The notes: generated from the letters alone by a model not told the origin. A stretch of DNA of 64,000 nucleotides from Amazonocrinis nigriterrae CENA67 (GCF_016056305.1 NZ_JAECZC010000008.1:45214-109213), one strand, 5' to 3'. Shown: positions 33,176 to 41,759, numbered from the stretch's first letter. Made by a program: numbers and translations.

Positions 33176-34492
33176 TTAGCGAAGACGTGATAAAGCTAAT
33201 GTGGCTGGAGATTTCAGCCATTGACCAAAAGATTGCAAAACTTGAGTACCGTGTTGCCATTGGTGATTAGATGCAGCATCTATGAGAACATAGTTCATCG
33301 CTGTCATCACTCCTTTGAGAAAAGACCCACTGAAGGACAACAAATTGGCTTCTGCCCCCGATAATAAGCGCATAGTGCGTACACAGTAGCTGGGATTTTG
33401 TCGCCACATCTGGTAAATAGCTTTGCGGATAGCCACTGCACTATCATCATCACGAGAAAATGCTTCGTGGAGGGTGGTTGCTAACATTTCTGGTACATAA
33501 GTACCGAGTTTACGCTGACGCTGATAAGTTGCAAAATTTCGACTCCGCACCAGACACTCACCATCCAAAAATCCCATTGTCATCCCCGTTGCTGTCATAG
33601 GATGAAAATGTCCAGTAGCATCGCCTACTAATGACAAACCAGGACGGCCATAGTGAGTCCGAGAACTAAATTGGTTAGCTACCCAAACAACTAAATTATT
33701 TTGTAAAGCTTGGCGAAATGCAGGTAATAAAACTTTCGGAAATACTGAACTGTAAGCATCCCAAAGATAAGCAACTTTTTTTTGAGAATGAATTGGCACA
33801 TCCAAACAGATACGGATTTGATTTGTCCCAATACGATACATCAACGCTGGGCCTGGCCCACCCAGAAATACATGACCAAATCCCTCAAAAGGTAACTCTA
33901 CATCTTCTAGCAGCACTCCTGCCATATAAGAAATGAGGATTTGGTTATTGGCAATACCAAGAGCTTTTCTCGTAAAAGATGAGCGACCATCAGCACCAAC
34001 AATTTGACCTACTGTAATTGTCTGATTGTATCTTTGTTGAATATGCTCAAAAGTGAGTTTTTGTCCTTCAATATGAATGACTTTAGCACCACCCAAAAAC
34101 TGAATATTTGGATGGGAAGCTGCAACTTTCCGCAGTGCAAATACAAGTTTGTTATGCTCGCAACTAATTGCTACAGCACCATCAGGATAGCTGAGTTTAA
34201 TTGGTTCGCTGCCGTCATCTGGAAAGACGACAAAGCCTTGTCCACTGAAATACTCTGATGAATTTATATCTAGTTTTATACTCAAATGCTGTAAAATTTC
34301 TACACCCGGAGGATGTAACCATTCCCCTGCTAAACGTTTAGTATTTTGAGGCTGTGCTTCTAATAGAAGAACTTTGGCACCATTATGAGCAAAAGCTAGA
34401 GCCGTGACACAACCAACAGGCCCTGCACCAATGACAGCAACATCAGGAAAAATTGAAGGAGATTTTATGGGGATAGTTGAACTTGTTTTCAT
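33176..34492 (-). CDS. Squalene-epoxidase-like FAD-dependent monooxygenase
   Basis: This 438-residue group-E-type flavoprotein has the GAGPVG dinucleotide motif (22-27), RLAGEWLHPPGVE, which resembles the squalene epoxidase GELLQPGG segment, and GLSLVGDATGHFHPMTATGMTMGF, where the family has GD...HPLTGGGM. Squalene epoxidase makes 2,3-oxidosqualene with O2, FAD and a reductase. The cyclase starts only 12 bp downstream and needs that substrate. C-terminal hydrophobic stretches (about 380-405) fit membrane association. Assignment rests on motif plus context; a generic p-hydroxybenzoate-hydroxylase-fold enzyme is the alternative. Confidence 0.8.
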   Translation of the reverse strand: MKTSSTIPIKSPSIFPDVAVIGAGPVGCVTALAFAHNGAKVLLLEAQPQNTKRLAGEWLHPPGVEILQHLSIKLDINSSEYFSGQGFVVFPDDGSEPIKLSYPDGAVAISCEHNKLVFALRKVAASHPNIQFLGGAKVIHIEGQKLTFEHIQQRYNQTITVGQIVGADGRSSFTRKALGIANNQILISYMAGVLLEDVELPFEGFGHVFLGGPGPALMYRIGTNQIRICLDVPIHSQKKVAYLWDAYSSVFPKVLLPAFRQALQNNLVVWVANQFSSRTHYGRPGLSLVGDATGHFHPMTATGMTMGFLDGECLVRSRNFATYQRQRKLGTYVPEMLATTLHEAFSRDDDSAVAIRKAIYQMWRQNPSYCVRTMRLLSGAEANLLSFSGSFLKGVMTAMNYVLIDAASNHQWQHGTQVLQSFGQWLKSPATLALSRLR

Positions 34493-34504
34493 AGTTGTTT
34501 GTTT

Positions 34505-34614
34505 CTCATAGTTAAGTAGGTGGACATAATTAAATTGAAAATGTCAATCAGAGAGTCTCTCTGATTACAAGGCTTTTCCCTCCTGCTTCCTGCCTCCTAC
34601 TTATCAACTATGAG
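34505..34614. promoter_or_regulatory. Intergenic region with nested palindromes upstream of the epoxidase-cyclase operon
   Basis: The spacer 34493-34863 has no gene. CTCATAGTTAAGTAGG (34505-34520) pairs imperfectly with CCTACTTATCAACTATGAG (34596-34614). Inside is the perfect palindrome AATCAGAGAG-T-CTCTCTGATT (34546-34566). This may be an operator for the downstream operon, a terminator for the synthase gene (no T-tract seen), or a small repeat element. Confidence 0.45.
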
Positions 34615-34863
34615 GCTAATAACGCTGTATGTAATCAAAACTGTCAAAATTTGAGCATATAACCCTACTATTCAATGTGGATGATTTCTCAATTTATGCT
34701 TTTTTGTCTAATTATAGAAAGGACACCATGTCAAAATTAAATTTTTACATTAGGTATCCTCACATATCGTGAATAACTGATACTGTAAATCCTACTTTTA
34801 CCTTGGCATAATACCTTTTGCGACCTGATTGACCATAATGTAAGATTGGAAGATTTTGATTTT

Positions 34864-35679
34864 CTATTTACTAGCTGTTAATTGCTCAATTATCCCAACA
34901 ACAGCATTGCGGGTAAGTTTGGGCTGTCCCAGAACTAACACATCAAGTGTTGCATGAGCTAAGGTGAGGGGAATTTGGCAAAAATCTTTAGCTGGACTTT
35001 TTTGCAGAGGTTGGGTATACGCATCGGCTAAAGAAAGATTGCGTCGTGCATAGGCGTGCATATTTTTCTCATTCCAATTATTAGGAAAGAAATTTACTTG
35101 CCTTGTCATATCTTCAGAACGGTTACGTAGAATATTGACTGCTTGTAATCCTCGACCAAAACCGATAGCATGACTACGATTTGTTTTCGTTCCGTCATAC
35201 CAAGCCCACAAATCAGAAAGTAATAATCCCACAGATCCAGCAACGCTAAAAGTATAGCTATCTAAATCATTTTCTGTATGAATTTGCCAATCACACTCAG
35301 CCCAATGAGCCATTCTATCAGCCATTGCCGCTGTTGCTTCCCAAATACGAGGTGCAATAGTTTCTGGTGCAAGAATTGCCCACTCCGCCAGACGAGTTGT
35401 TACTTCTGGAAGTGCTTTGTTTTCACTTAAAACTAAAGAAAGTTTATCAATAGATGAATCACCACCCATCGCTTGTAGACTTAAACTAATTGTTCGTAAC
35501 AGTGAAGATTTGGTAGAGTTATCGAGTTCAGCATGGTCTTCAATTTCATCAATTGCACGCATACATAAATATGCAGAAGCAACAGCTTCTTGAAGCTGTT
35601 TTGGCAGGCGAATAATTGGGATGTAGAAAGTTCTACTCGTTTCTTGGAGAATTTCTAAAGCATCTCTACGTATTTCCAT
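34864..35679 (-). CDS. Squalene/phytoene synthase family protein
   Basis: This 271-residue all-alpha prenyl condensing enzyme has a first Asp-rich motif D44-EIE-D48 and a second motif N186-RSE-D190 in QAVNILRNRSEDM, where most members have D at the first position. FPNNW follows as in bacterial squalene-synthase-type members. It probably joins two farnesyl diphosphates to presqualene diphosphate or squalene, feeding the epoxidase and cyclase. A phytoene synthase role is less likely from context. It begins the core minus-strand run and has a long, repeat-rich upstream region. Confidence 0.85.
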   Translation of the reverse strand: MEIRRDALEILQETSRTFYIPIIRLPKQLQEAVASAYLCMRAIDEIEDHAELDNSTKSSLLRTISLSLQAMGGDSSIDKLSLVLSENKALPEVTTRLAEWAILAPETIAPRIWEATAAMADRMAHWAECDWQIHTENDLDSYTFSVAGSVGLLLSDLWAWYDGTKTNRSHAIGFGRGLQAVNILRNRSEDMTRQVNFFPNNWNEKNMHAYARRNLSLADAYTQPLQKSPAKDFCQIPLTLAHATLDVLVLGQPKLTRNAVVGIIEQLTASK

Positions 35680-35710
35680 TTTTGCACCTTTTTAGTTCGA
35701 GTAATAACAG

Positions 35711-35829
35711 GGAATCACTAATAATTATGTTGCCTAATTTATCTGTTTTTCTTGGATTTAAATTGAACAGATACAGCAATAATTATTAAGTTTTAGTAAC
35801 CTGAAACTACTAGAATTATTAGTGATTCC
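35711..35829. repeat. 16-bp perfect inverted repeats bounding 119 bp upstream of squalene synthase
   Basis: GGAATCACTAATAATT (35711-35726) is exactly inverted at 35814-35829. The interior is AT-rich without an ORF. It starts 31 bp upstream of the synthase start codon and would lie in its leader or promoter. It could be a MITE or a large hairpin regulatory element. Confidence 0.6.
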
Positions 35830-35903
35830 ATGACAATAAACTTCGATTTTGGAAATTTATTAACATAAATTCTACTCTGTAAATCTAGTCATATTTGTCT
35901 ATA

Positions 35904-35965
35904 AAGTATGGTAAAAGTATGATGATTACTTTATACAAAAGTATTTAAAAAGTATGATAAGTATG
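35904..35965 (-). promoter_or_regulatory. Five AAGTATG/T direct repeats upstream of squalene synthase (possible operator)
   Basis: AAGTATG occurs at 35904, 35915, 35950 and 35959, and AAGTATT at 35939, giving spacings of 11, 24, 11 and 9 bases, close to one or two helical turns. They lie 225-286 bp upstream of the squalene synthase start in an otherwise gene-free 518-bp region (35680-36197). Such iterated sites are typical of binding by OmpR-type or similar regulators. No regulator gene is in the locus. Confidence 0.4.
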
Positions 35966-36126
35966 TAGATTAACAGGACTTCAACAAAAATGCTTTGGGT
36001 TATAGAAAGTGAATGCTGTGTACAAACCTGAAAAGGGCATCAGCATTGGGGGCAAGCATTTGGAGCGGGGGGAGCAGGAGGAGTGAAAACCTTCAAAAAA
36101 TGACTTTGACAAAGAATGCTAGCCTT

Positions 36127-36144
36127 AACTGAACTGTATTGCTC
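36127..36144. repeat. Single MITE-type end (AACTGAACTGTATTGCTC)
   Basis: This 18-base sequence is the exact inverse of GAGCAATAC(A/G)GTTCAGTT seen at 11847-11864, with one base differing. No partner end was found nearby. It is followed by a C-rich stretch. Confidence 0.5.
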
Positions 36145-36197
36145 TTTCCCCCCAGCCTCCCCAGCTCACCACCATCCAAAGTTTCTGTGGCGCACCA

Positions 36198-37628
36198 CTA
36201 GTTTTTGTCAGGGAGATTTCTAGGCGGGACTTTCCGCCCTTGGTAAAATTTTCGTTCTAAGTTGCCCAAACCAAACCAAATCCCCGCAGCGATAATCACA
36301 ACTAAGGTCGAAATCGAAATAGAGATGATCTGTGTGTGGGTGGAAATGAACATACTCATAGGTAGTAGCGCCCAAGTCAGCACCCCCACCACAGCTATCC
36401 CTAGCTTTAACCGTTGCAAGTTAGTTAGGGCAGTGCTGCAACTGGTGCATTTTTCCGTGTGGGAATGATATCTATCCAGTAGTGCTTCTAATTGCAGTAG
36501 TGGTGGCAGAGTCTTCCCTGGAAATGGCTCAGCACTGTATTGCTTGACCCACGAACGCAATTGGTAGATAAAAAGATCTGCTTTGGTCGGCAAATAAAAT
36601 GCCTTTGTAAAGTTGGCACTGCCACCTCGTTTTTCAAAATAGCGTTCTTGATAATGCAGAAAAATCTGATCATCTTCTAATACGCCATTTTGCCCGATAT
36701 GGGAGTACCAACGCGGAGTCAGCTTCATCAAAAATCCAGGCAATTTTGAAGAAAATTTGAATGGGAATAAGGCAAATAGCCGACATTCTCCTTTACGAAT
36801 CGGAGTTGCATATACTACTGTTAGTGTCCTGCCAAACTGCTTGGAGGTCAAGTCGTGCCACATTAATCCTGGAGCAATGAAAGTTGTATCCTGTCGCCCA
36901 AGGGTTCCTTTACGCGGGCCTTGTGCCCAACTTCCTTTGAATCCCCATTTCCCCGATTCCACAACCTCTAATTCAACAGCACTTACATTTGCTCGATTGC
37001 CAACAGTGCCATGGTGTGTGTAAGGTATGTGACTACTGTCTAGAACGTTCTCCATCAAAGTCAGGGCATCATAGGGCAAGTCTCGAAATGTTTTCAGGCA
37101 GATCCAACCGTCTGTTTCTTCCAAGATGTCAACAACCGGAACTTTAGTTTTAGCTGCATTCTCCGCACAACCAGGATAAACAAACAACAGTCCAGTACGA
37201 ACTGTGGTTGGTAGTGAACGGCAGCAGGCACGCTGTGAAACTTCTGCCTTTCCTCCTTCGACTTGTTGCGGAATATGAACGCACTTTCCTGTTCCTGAAA
37301 ACGTCCAGCCATGATAAGGACATTCGAGCAATCCATCCGAGTTTATTCTTCCCTCCGAAAGTGGCACTAACCTATGTGGGCATTGATCTACAAATGCTCG
37401 CCACATCTGTTCATTTTTGTCCCACCACAGGACAATATCCTGGTCTAACAAGGTGAAGCGCGTTGGCCGAGATTTATCTAGATCCTCAACATAATGGACA
37501 GGATACCAAGCTTCTTGCCAATCAAACCGATCTGGGTCGAGTCCACCAGCACCGAGGTCTTCTGTTACTCTGGTTTGGGAACTGACTGAAACAGCAGAAT
37601 CCTCTAACTGTAGAATGCTGTTGAACAT
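36198..37628 (-). CDS. PAO/CAO-type Rieske oxygenase (pheophorbide a oxygenase-like)
   Basis: The protein has about 476 residues from ATG 37628; a TTG at 37646 is possible. The Rieske ligands are C83-P-H85 and C103-PY-H106; the iron site is N194-x2-D197-x2-H200-x4-H205 (ENVLDSSHIPYTHH). CTSC and two C-terminal TM helices at the end match the PAO/Tic55/PTC52 group with its CxxC redox motif and membrane anchor. Plant members oxidise chlorophyll breakdown products; cyanobacterial roles are poorly defined. It stands 518 bp upstream of the squalene synthase and may be independent or the first gene of the locus. Confidence 0.88.
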   Translation of the reverse strand: MFNSILQLEDSAVSVSSQTRVTEDLGAGGLDPDRFDWQEAWYPVHYVEDLDKSRPTRFTLLDQDIVLWWDKNEQMWRAFVDQCPHRLVPLSEGRINSDGLLECPYHGWTFSGTGKCVHIPQQVEGGKAEVSQRACCRSLPTTVRTGLLFVYPGCAENAAKTKVPVVDILEETDGWICLKTFRDLPYDALTLMENVLDSSHIPYTHHGTVGNRANVSAVELEVVESGKWGFKGSWAQGPRKGTLGRQDTTFIAPGLMWHDLTSKQFGRTLTVVYATPIRKGECRLFALFPFKFSSKLPGFLMKLTPRWYSHIGQNGVLEDDQIFLHYQERYFEKRGGSANFTKAFYLPTKADLFIYQLRSWVKQYSAEPFPGKTLPPLLQLEALLDRYHSHTEKCTSCSTALTNLQRLKLGIAVVGVLTWALLPMSMFISTHTQIISISISTLVVIIAAGIWFGLGNLERKFYQGRKVPPRNLPDKN

Positions 37629-37740
37629 GGTGAGAATAGTCAACAATTATTTTGATTTTTACTCCAACCAAAATATAACTATTTTTTAATGGTACTGACA
37701 GCCAAGAGTTGAAAAATCAGCCAATAGCCTCAACGTGGAC

Positions 37741-38522
37741 TCACCTTTTGGTTGAGTCGATGGGGAGTATTATCTCCCACACCTCTGAGTTAGAACCGGA
37801 CGTGCCGCGTTTGCGTGCATCTGGCTCCCGATGTTCTGGTTTGCTCATGTGCAGGTAATCATGACAGCTTTCATGGACTGCTATCAGATTATTCTTTTTC
37901 CAGTTGGAGTGGTTCCCATATTTGTGATGTAGGTTAACTTTCTCATCAGATAGGAGTTTAAGTCCACAGGCTGCACAAGTATGGTTTTGCCGTTTTAAAG
38001 CAAAAGAGGTTTTGCCGTCGTAGAGTTTGCTGTTACGTTGACTCCAGTAGGTGATGTCTCCATCAAAGGGTGATTTTATACCTTTAACGTTGACGTGCTT
38101 GTTTTCGAAGTAGGGAACCTTGGGGAACGCTTTGTCCAGCAAAATCTTGCTGGTTTGGCGGTTTAGTTTGGTTTCCTTATTGAACACCTGAAATGCTCTG
38201 CGTTGGATGTGGTACAACGAGAATCGTGACCCGTTCATCTTGCAGTGGCAGTGGTAGTTCCTCCATCCTCTAACTACAGGGGCTAACTTGAGAGCCTTTG
38301 TTGTAGCACCAATATTCGAGTTGTTGACAATGCGCTTTACTTTCTGACGGAATGTTTTAAAGTTGTCCTCTGAAGGGACACATCTAAATTTTCCGTTGTT
38401 CTGCACCTTGAAGTGCTAGCCAAGGAAGTCAAAGCCCGAAGTCGTAGCGGTTAGCTTGGTCTTGTTCTGGCTGATATTCATCCCCCTGTCTGCTAGGAAT
38501 TGGCTGATTTTGGCTAGTATAA
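37741..38522 (-). pseudogene. 5'-truncated group II intron reverse transcriptase/maturase (RT-X-HNH)
   Basis: The readable remnant starts at about 38522 in the RT domain (LILAKISQFLADRGMNIS...GFDFLG), meets an in-frame TAG at about 38415 in place of the Trp of FLGWHF, and continues for 221 codons (38406-37741). These cover the maturase X domain (VVRGWRNYHCHCKMNGSRFS) and an HNH nuclease domain with CAAC, LHHKYGNHSNWKKNNL and HESCH. RT domains 0-4 and the 5' half of the intron RNA are missing. The 5' junction abuts a broken IS4-type transposase. Truncated retrotransposition is a likely origin. Confidence 0.85.
37793..37827 (-). ncRNA. Group II intron domain V hairpin
   Basis: On the minus strand the 34-35 nt segment begins GAGCC and ends GGTTC, with AAACG at the tip, matching the catalytic domain V pattern. 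It lies inside the codons near the end of the maturase frame. A second hairpin (37761-37779, GGGAG/CTCCC) is in the place of domain VI. It marks the 3' end of the intron. Confidence 0.7.
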
Positions 38523-38938
38523 GGAATACGGCATCTTCCTATAACTAAATAAACAACAACTATATGTAGACCACGCTTGCCATTGTAAACTCTAATTAAG
38601 TCTCCAAATTCTGAGAATTTCCCTCGCTTTTCTCACGTTGTTAAGTCAATAATGACTTGTAAAAAAGGTTTTCTTCCTGGAGTTGATGACGATAATATCT
38701 TTAATACTGTTAAGAGCGCGTGGTGACGAATTGCCCTAATCATTTTCCTTGTTGACCAAGGGTTTATGTTTAAGAATCTGCTAATTGCACTTGGAGATTT
38801 TGTCTGACTGTGTTCGGGTAACGGGTGTCCCTGTGCCTCCAAAAACAAAGTCAGCATCGCTTCTAAATTATCTTTCTGATACTGCGTCGGCATTAATTCT
38901 TTCAAGGTGTAAACTAGTTCTTGGGCGTGGGCAAGCAT
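38523..38938 (-). pseudogene. IS4-type transposase, N-terminal fragment
   Basis: The reading frame MLAHAQELVYTLKELMPTQY starts at 38938 and matches the N terminus of IS4-type (DDE) transposases that are common in Nostoc. After 101 codons a TGA interrupts DLTT-EKRGKF. The same frame continues with EFGDLIRVYNGKRG and VVVYLVIGR until about 38523, where the group II intron remnant begins. The catalytic DDE core is absent, so it cannot be active. Confidence 0.8.
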
Positions 38939-39209
38939 TGAAAAGTGCTTATTTACGAATATATTTCACGCCCTTTTTCTCATATTTTGAGTCAACTAAG
39001 CAATTCCAACATTTGCTCCATAGAGCGATCGCACGAGAGCGGATGACGCATTGTGCGGCATCCTAGCATCAAGCCGTTTTTGAAGCTTTTTATGTAGCAT
39101 CACTGTTTATTACAGTTACATACTTAACCTTATTGTACTTAATAAATGTTCTTGACATACTGTGATATTTTGCGCTTTTTATTTCCCTGTTGCGGGTTTA
39201 TTCGGTTAG

Positions 39210-39353
39210 GTGCAAGATGTGAGTTACGGTTCAATGTCCGTGGTTGCTAACACGCCGCGCAGTTTAACAGTGCAATCTCTCAATCCAATTGACGATGCAG
39301 CCAAAGTTCTGAATAGTTTCTCACGCGGTCAAGTAGCGGCTCAAGGGTTATGA
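39210..39353 (+). pseudogene. Unidentified gene remnant (47 codons)
   Basis: A short frame after an in-frame TAG reads VQDVSYGSMSVVAN and ends with SRGQVAAQGL-stop. No family is recognised. It lies in the gene-poor stretch 38939-39441 between IS debris and the pentapeptide gene and may be the tail of a lost gene. A 17-nt palindromic sequence (39348-39364) overlaps its stop. Confidence 0.25.
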
Positions 39354-39364
39354 AAAATTTTTCA
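39348..39364. repeat. 17-nt sequence TTATGAAAAATTTTTCA, left copy
   Basis: This is identical to the sequence at 41743-41759 and contains a 14-bp perfect palindrome. The two copies bracket the pentapeptide-repeat gene. Confidence 0.55.
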
Positions 39365-39441
39365 TGAGGTCAAGTTGTGGGGGCGGGAGATGTTAACCGA
39401 ACCGTATTGGTCACAATCGGAGATATCGAAGTGACGTTAAA

Positions 39442-41502
39442 TTATCCCAACCCGAATAATTTAGAAATCGCAGGCAATAATTTATTAGCCGCTTCCACCA
39501 CCGAGGCAATCGCAGGTAAGCCAGAAAATATCCCTTTCAACATGGTGATAGCCGTTTTTGCCGTCTTTTGCTTGGTGGATTCTTGGGGACTTTTCCCCGC
39601 TTCTGCTAAAGTCTTCACCTGTTCTAGCGCTTCGGCTTTGTCTTCTTCTGGCAAATCTGCCGACTGTGAAATGCAAGAGTGCAACTGCGTCAATAGTTCT
39701 TTAATTCCTGGTTTATCTGCTTCTGGTGCATCAGGCAATTGATTGAGGGCAATACTCACATTACCGCTAATGGTTCCTAGATTAGCAATAGAACTATTAC
39801 CAGCGATACCGCTAACATTACTGCTACCTTGAATATTGATGCCACTGATATCAGACATGATGGTATTTCCTTGTGTATAAGATTTAGGCTGCCCAAGTGC
39901 AGTATTTAACATAATTTCTAAATTACGAATGCGATCGCTTCTTTCTACCAGCAATAATTGCTGACTCTGCAATAAAGCTTTGAGTTGATTATAATCATCA
40001 AAATATTCTGCACTTAGTTGAGATTTATCGCTACCTACTGCGGTTTTGGCTCTGAGTAAGAATTTATCATCGCCGCGTTTCTCCATTGCCACAATTTCTA
40101 ACTCGGCTTCGGGATGTTTTTCAGCGAGGTTTTTGAAAGCTATGGCAACAGCGCGGGGGTCAACGCCTTGATTGTGATAAAGGTCAAGGGTATCAAAAAT
40201 TGGCTGGATAAAGTCGGCAAAGTCTCCATCTGCAAATACCTCTTGTTTATTATCAGGTTTGCGAAGGGGGTCAGGGTCTTCTTTGGTGGGTAAGCGCATA
40301 AAGACATATTCACACTTCACCCCATGCAATTTAGTCGTATTTGTAATCCCCCAATCTTCGATGTAGGCTCCGGTGAGTGTTGCACCTGTTAAATCTGTGC
40401 CCTCTAGTTGCGTTTGCTTCAGCTTTGCTCTTGATAAATCGGCATCTTGTAAATTAGCTTCACTAAGGTCAGCACCGATAAAGCTGGCATCAGCTAAGTT
40501 AGCTGCTTTTAAGTTGATACCTCGTAGGTTTTCGTGGTCAAAGTTTTTGTCCTGTCCCTGTCCTGTAACCAGCAGTTGACGTACTTGTGAGTTTTGCAGA
40601 TAAGTCAAACCAGGACGAACACGGTCAAACATTTTGGCTTGATACCAACGGCTACAAATAAGGATAGTGTTTCGTAAATCTGTACTTTTGAGCGTAGCTT
40701 GGGAAAAATCAGCATTGGTTAAGTTAGCGCCACGAAAACTTGTACCTCTTGCAGCTGCAAAAGCAACAGCAATATTGCGAACTAAGGAATATTTTTCGTT
40801 TCCTTTCATTGCTTGCCAACCAATGTAAATACTAAACAACACTCCGACGACGGCGAAGGCGAAGGCGAAGGCTCCGGCAAAGGCTAAGGCTCCGGCTCCG
40901 GCTCCGGCGAAGGCGAAGGCGACGGCGACGGTGATGGCAATGGCTCTGGCTCTGGCTAAGGCTCCGGCTCCGACGAAGGCGATGGCGATAGCGATAGCGA
41001 CAGTGAAGGCTCCGGCAAAGGCTCCGGCTCCGGCGAAGGCTCCGGCGAAGGCGATGGCTCCAGCTCCAGCTCCAGCTCCGGCTCCGGCGAAGGCTAAGGC
41101 TCCGGCTCCGGCTCCGGCGATGGCGACGACGAAGGTCAAGGCTCCTAAGCCAGCTACTACTCCTTGGCGAATTGTGATCAAGAAAAAGGCAATTAATAGG
41201 ATTAGGACAGTCCAGCCCCTAATATCAGTTTCTAATCTGGAATTAAATATTTGTGACACGAAGTAACCATTGAAAGCCCATAACAATCCTGAAAATACCG
41301 ACAACAACCACCCGACAAAGACTAGGAAAATTACCCACCGGGGTTGCAGTCCTGCTTTGGCATGGCTAAAGTTTGCACCTATTAAATTAGCGTTGGTGAA
41401 GTTTGCCCCTCGGATATCGGCATAGCCAAAGTTTGCACCCGCAAGGTCAAGTCCTTTGAAGTTGCGTCCTCGGAGATTTTGACCAGAGAAATCTAAAGCC
41501 AT
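39442..41502 (-). CDS. Pentapeptide-repeat membrane protein with Gly/Ala/Phe low-complexity region
   Basis: The protein has about 686 residues from ATG 41502; a TTG at 41526 is possible. In order it has an N-terminal pentapeptide block (FSGQNLRGRNFKGLDLAGANF), two TM helices at about 55-115, a ~105-residue Gly/Ala/Phe-rich hydrophobic tract (about 118-222), a second pentapeptide block (GTSFRGANLTNADFSQA, later SFIGADLSEANLQDADLSRAKL), a soluble middle domain and a C-terminal segment starting near INIQGSSNVSGIAGNSS. The function is unknown. Pentapeptide helices usually mediate protein contacts. The low-complexity tract is encoded by 6-base repeats and probably varies in length. It has signs of transfer: it sits among IS debris. 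Confidence 0.8.
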   Translation of the reverse strand: MALDFSGQNLRGRNFKGLDLAGANFGYADIRGANFTNANLIGANFSHAKAGLQPRWVIFLVFVGWLLSVFSGLLWAFNGYFVSQIFNSRLETDIRGWTVLILLIAFFLITIRQGVVAGLGALTFVVAIAGAGAGALAFAGAGAGAGAGAIAFAGAFAGAGAFAGAFTVAIAIAIAFVGAGALARARAIAITVAVAFAFAGAGAGALAFAGAFAFAFAVVGVLFSIYIGWQAMKGNEKYSLVRNIAVAFAAARGTSFRGANLTNADFSQATLKSTDLRNTILICSRWYQAKMFDRVRPGLTYLQNSQVRQLLVTGQGQDKNFDHENLRGINLKAANLADASFIGADLSEANLQDADLSRAKLKQTQLEGTDLTGATLTGAYIEDWGITNTTKLHGVKCEYVFMRLPTKEDPDPLRKPDNKQEVFADGDFADFIQPIFDTLDLYHNQGVDPRAVAIAFKNLAEKHPEAELEIVAMEKRGDDKFLLRAKTAVGSDKSQLSAEYFDDYNQLKALLQSQQLLLVERSDRIRNLEIMLNTALGQPKSYTQGNTIMSDISGINIQGSSNVSGIAGNSSIANLGTISGNVSIALNQLPDAPEADKPGIKELLTQLHSCISQSADLPEEDKAEALEQVKTLAEAGKSPQESTKQKTAKTAITMLKGIFSGLPAIASVVEAANKLLPAISKLFGLG
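40837..41150. repeat. Hexanucleotide minisatellite (GGCTCC/GGCGAAGGC type) within the pentapeptide gene
   Basis: The plus strand shows long runs of GGCTCC, GGCGAA, GGCGAC and GGCAAT 6-mers, giving alternating Gly/Ala with Phe, Ile, Val or Leu on the minus strand. All units are multiples of three, so length change keeps the frame. The opposite frame (40931-41266) is open only because of this periodicity. Confidence 0.75.
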
Positions 41503-41742
41503 ATTCCATTTGATGGAGGTGAGCAAATTTTACTACACGCTCACCGCTTTAAATTTAAGAATGATTCAGATATTACTTATTTTTGCATAAGAATATTTAC
41601 CAAAGTTTTTGCAATGCCATTCGTTTCAGTTGAATCTTCAACACTGGGTCACTTTGGTATTCAAGCAGGAATTCATCAGGTGGACATTCCCCTGTTGCCG
41701 GATATGATTTAAGTTGATCGAGTCGTTGCGATCGCCCTTGCT

Positions 41743-41759
41743 TTATGAAAAATTTTTCA
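41743..41759. repeat. 17-nt sequence TTATGAAAAATTTTTCA, right copy
   Basis: Direct copy of 39348-39364. It contains the apparent ATG of the decayed SAP/Rho-N-like fragment. Confidence 0.55.

Noticed and set aside
39377..39742. Open frame opposite the C terminus of the pentapeptide protein
   Set aside because: Most of it is antisense to a supported gene; only the first ~65 bases are outside it and have no family match.
40931..41266. Open frame on the plus strand opposite the Gly/Ala tract (Ala/Pro/Lys repeats)
   Set aside because: It exists only because the 6-base repeat is free of stops in several frames; the minus-strand gene has flanking pentapeptide domains.
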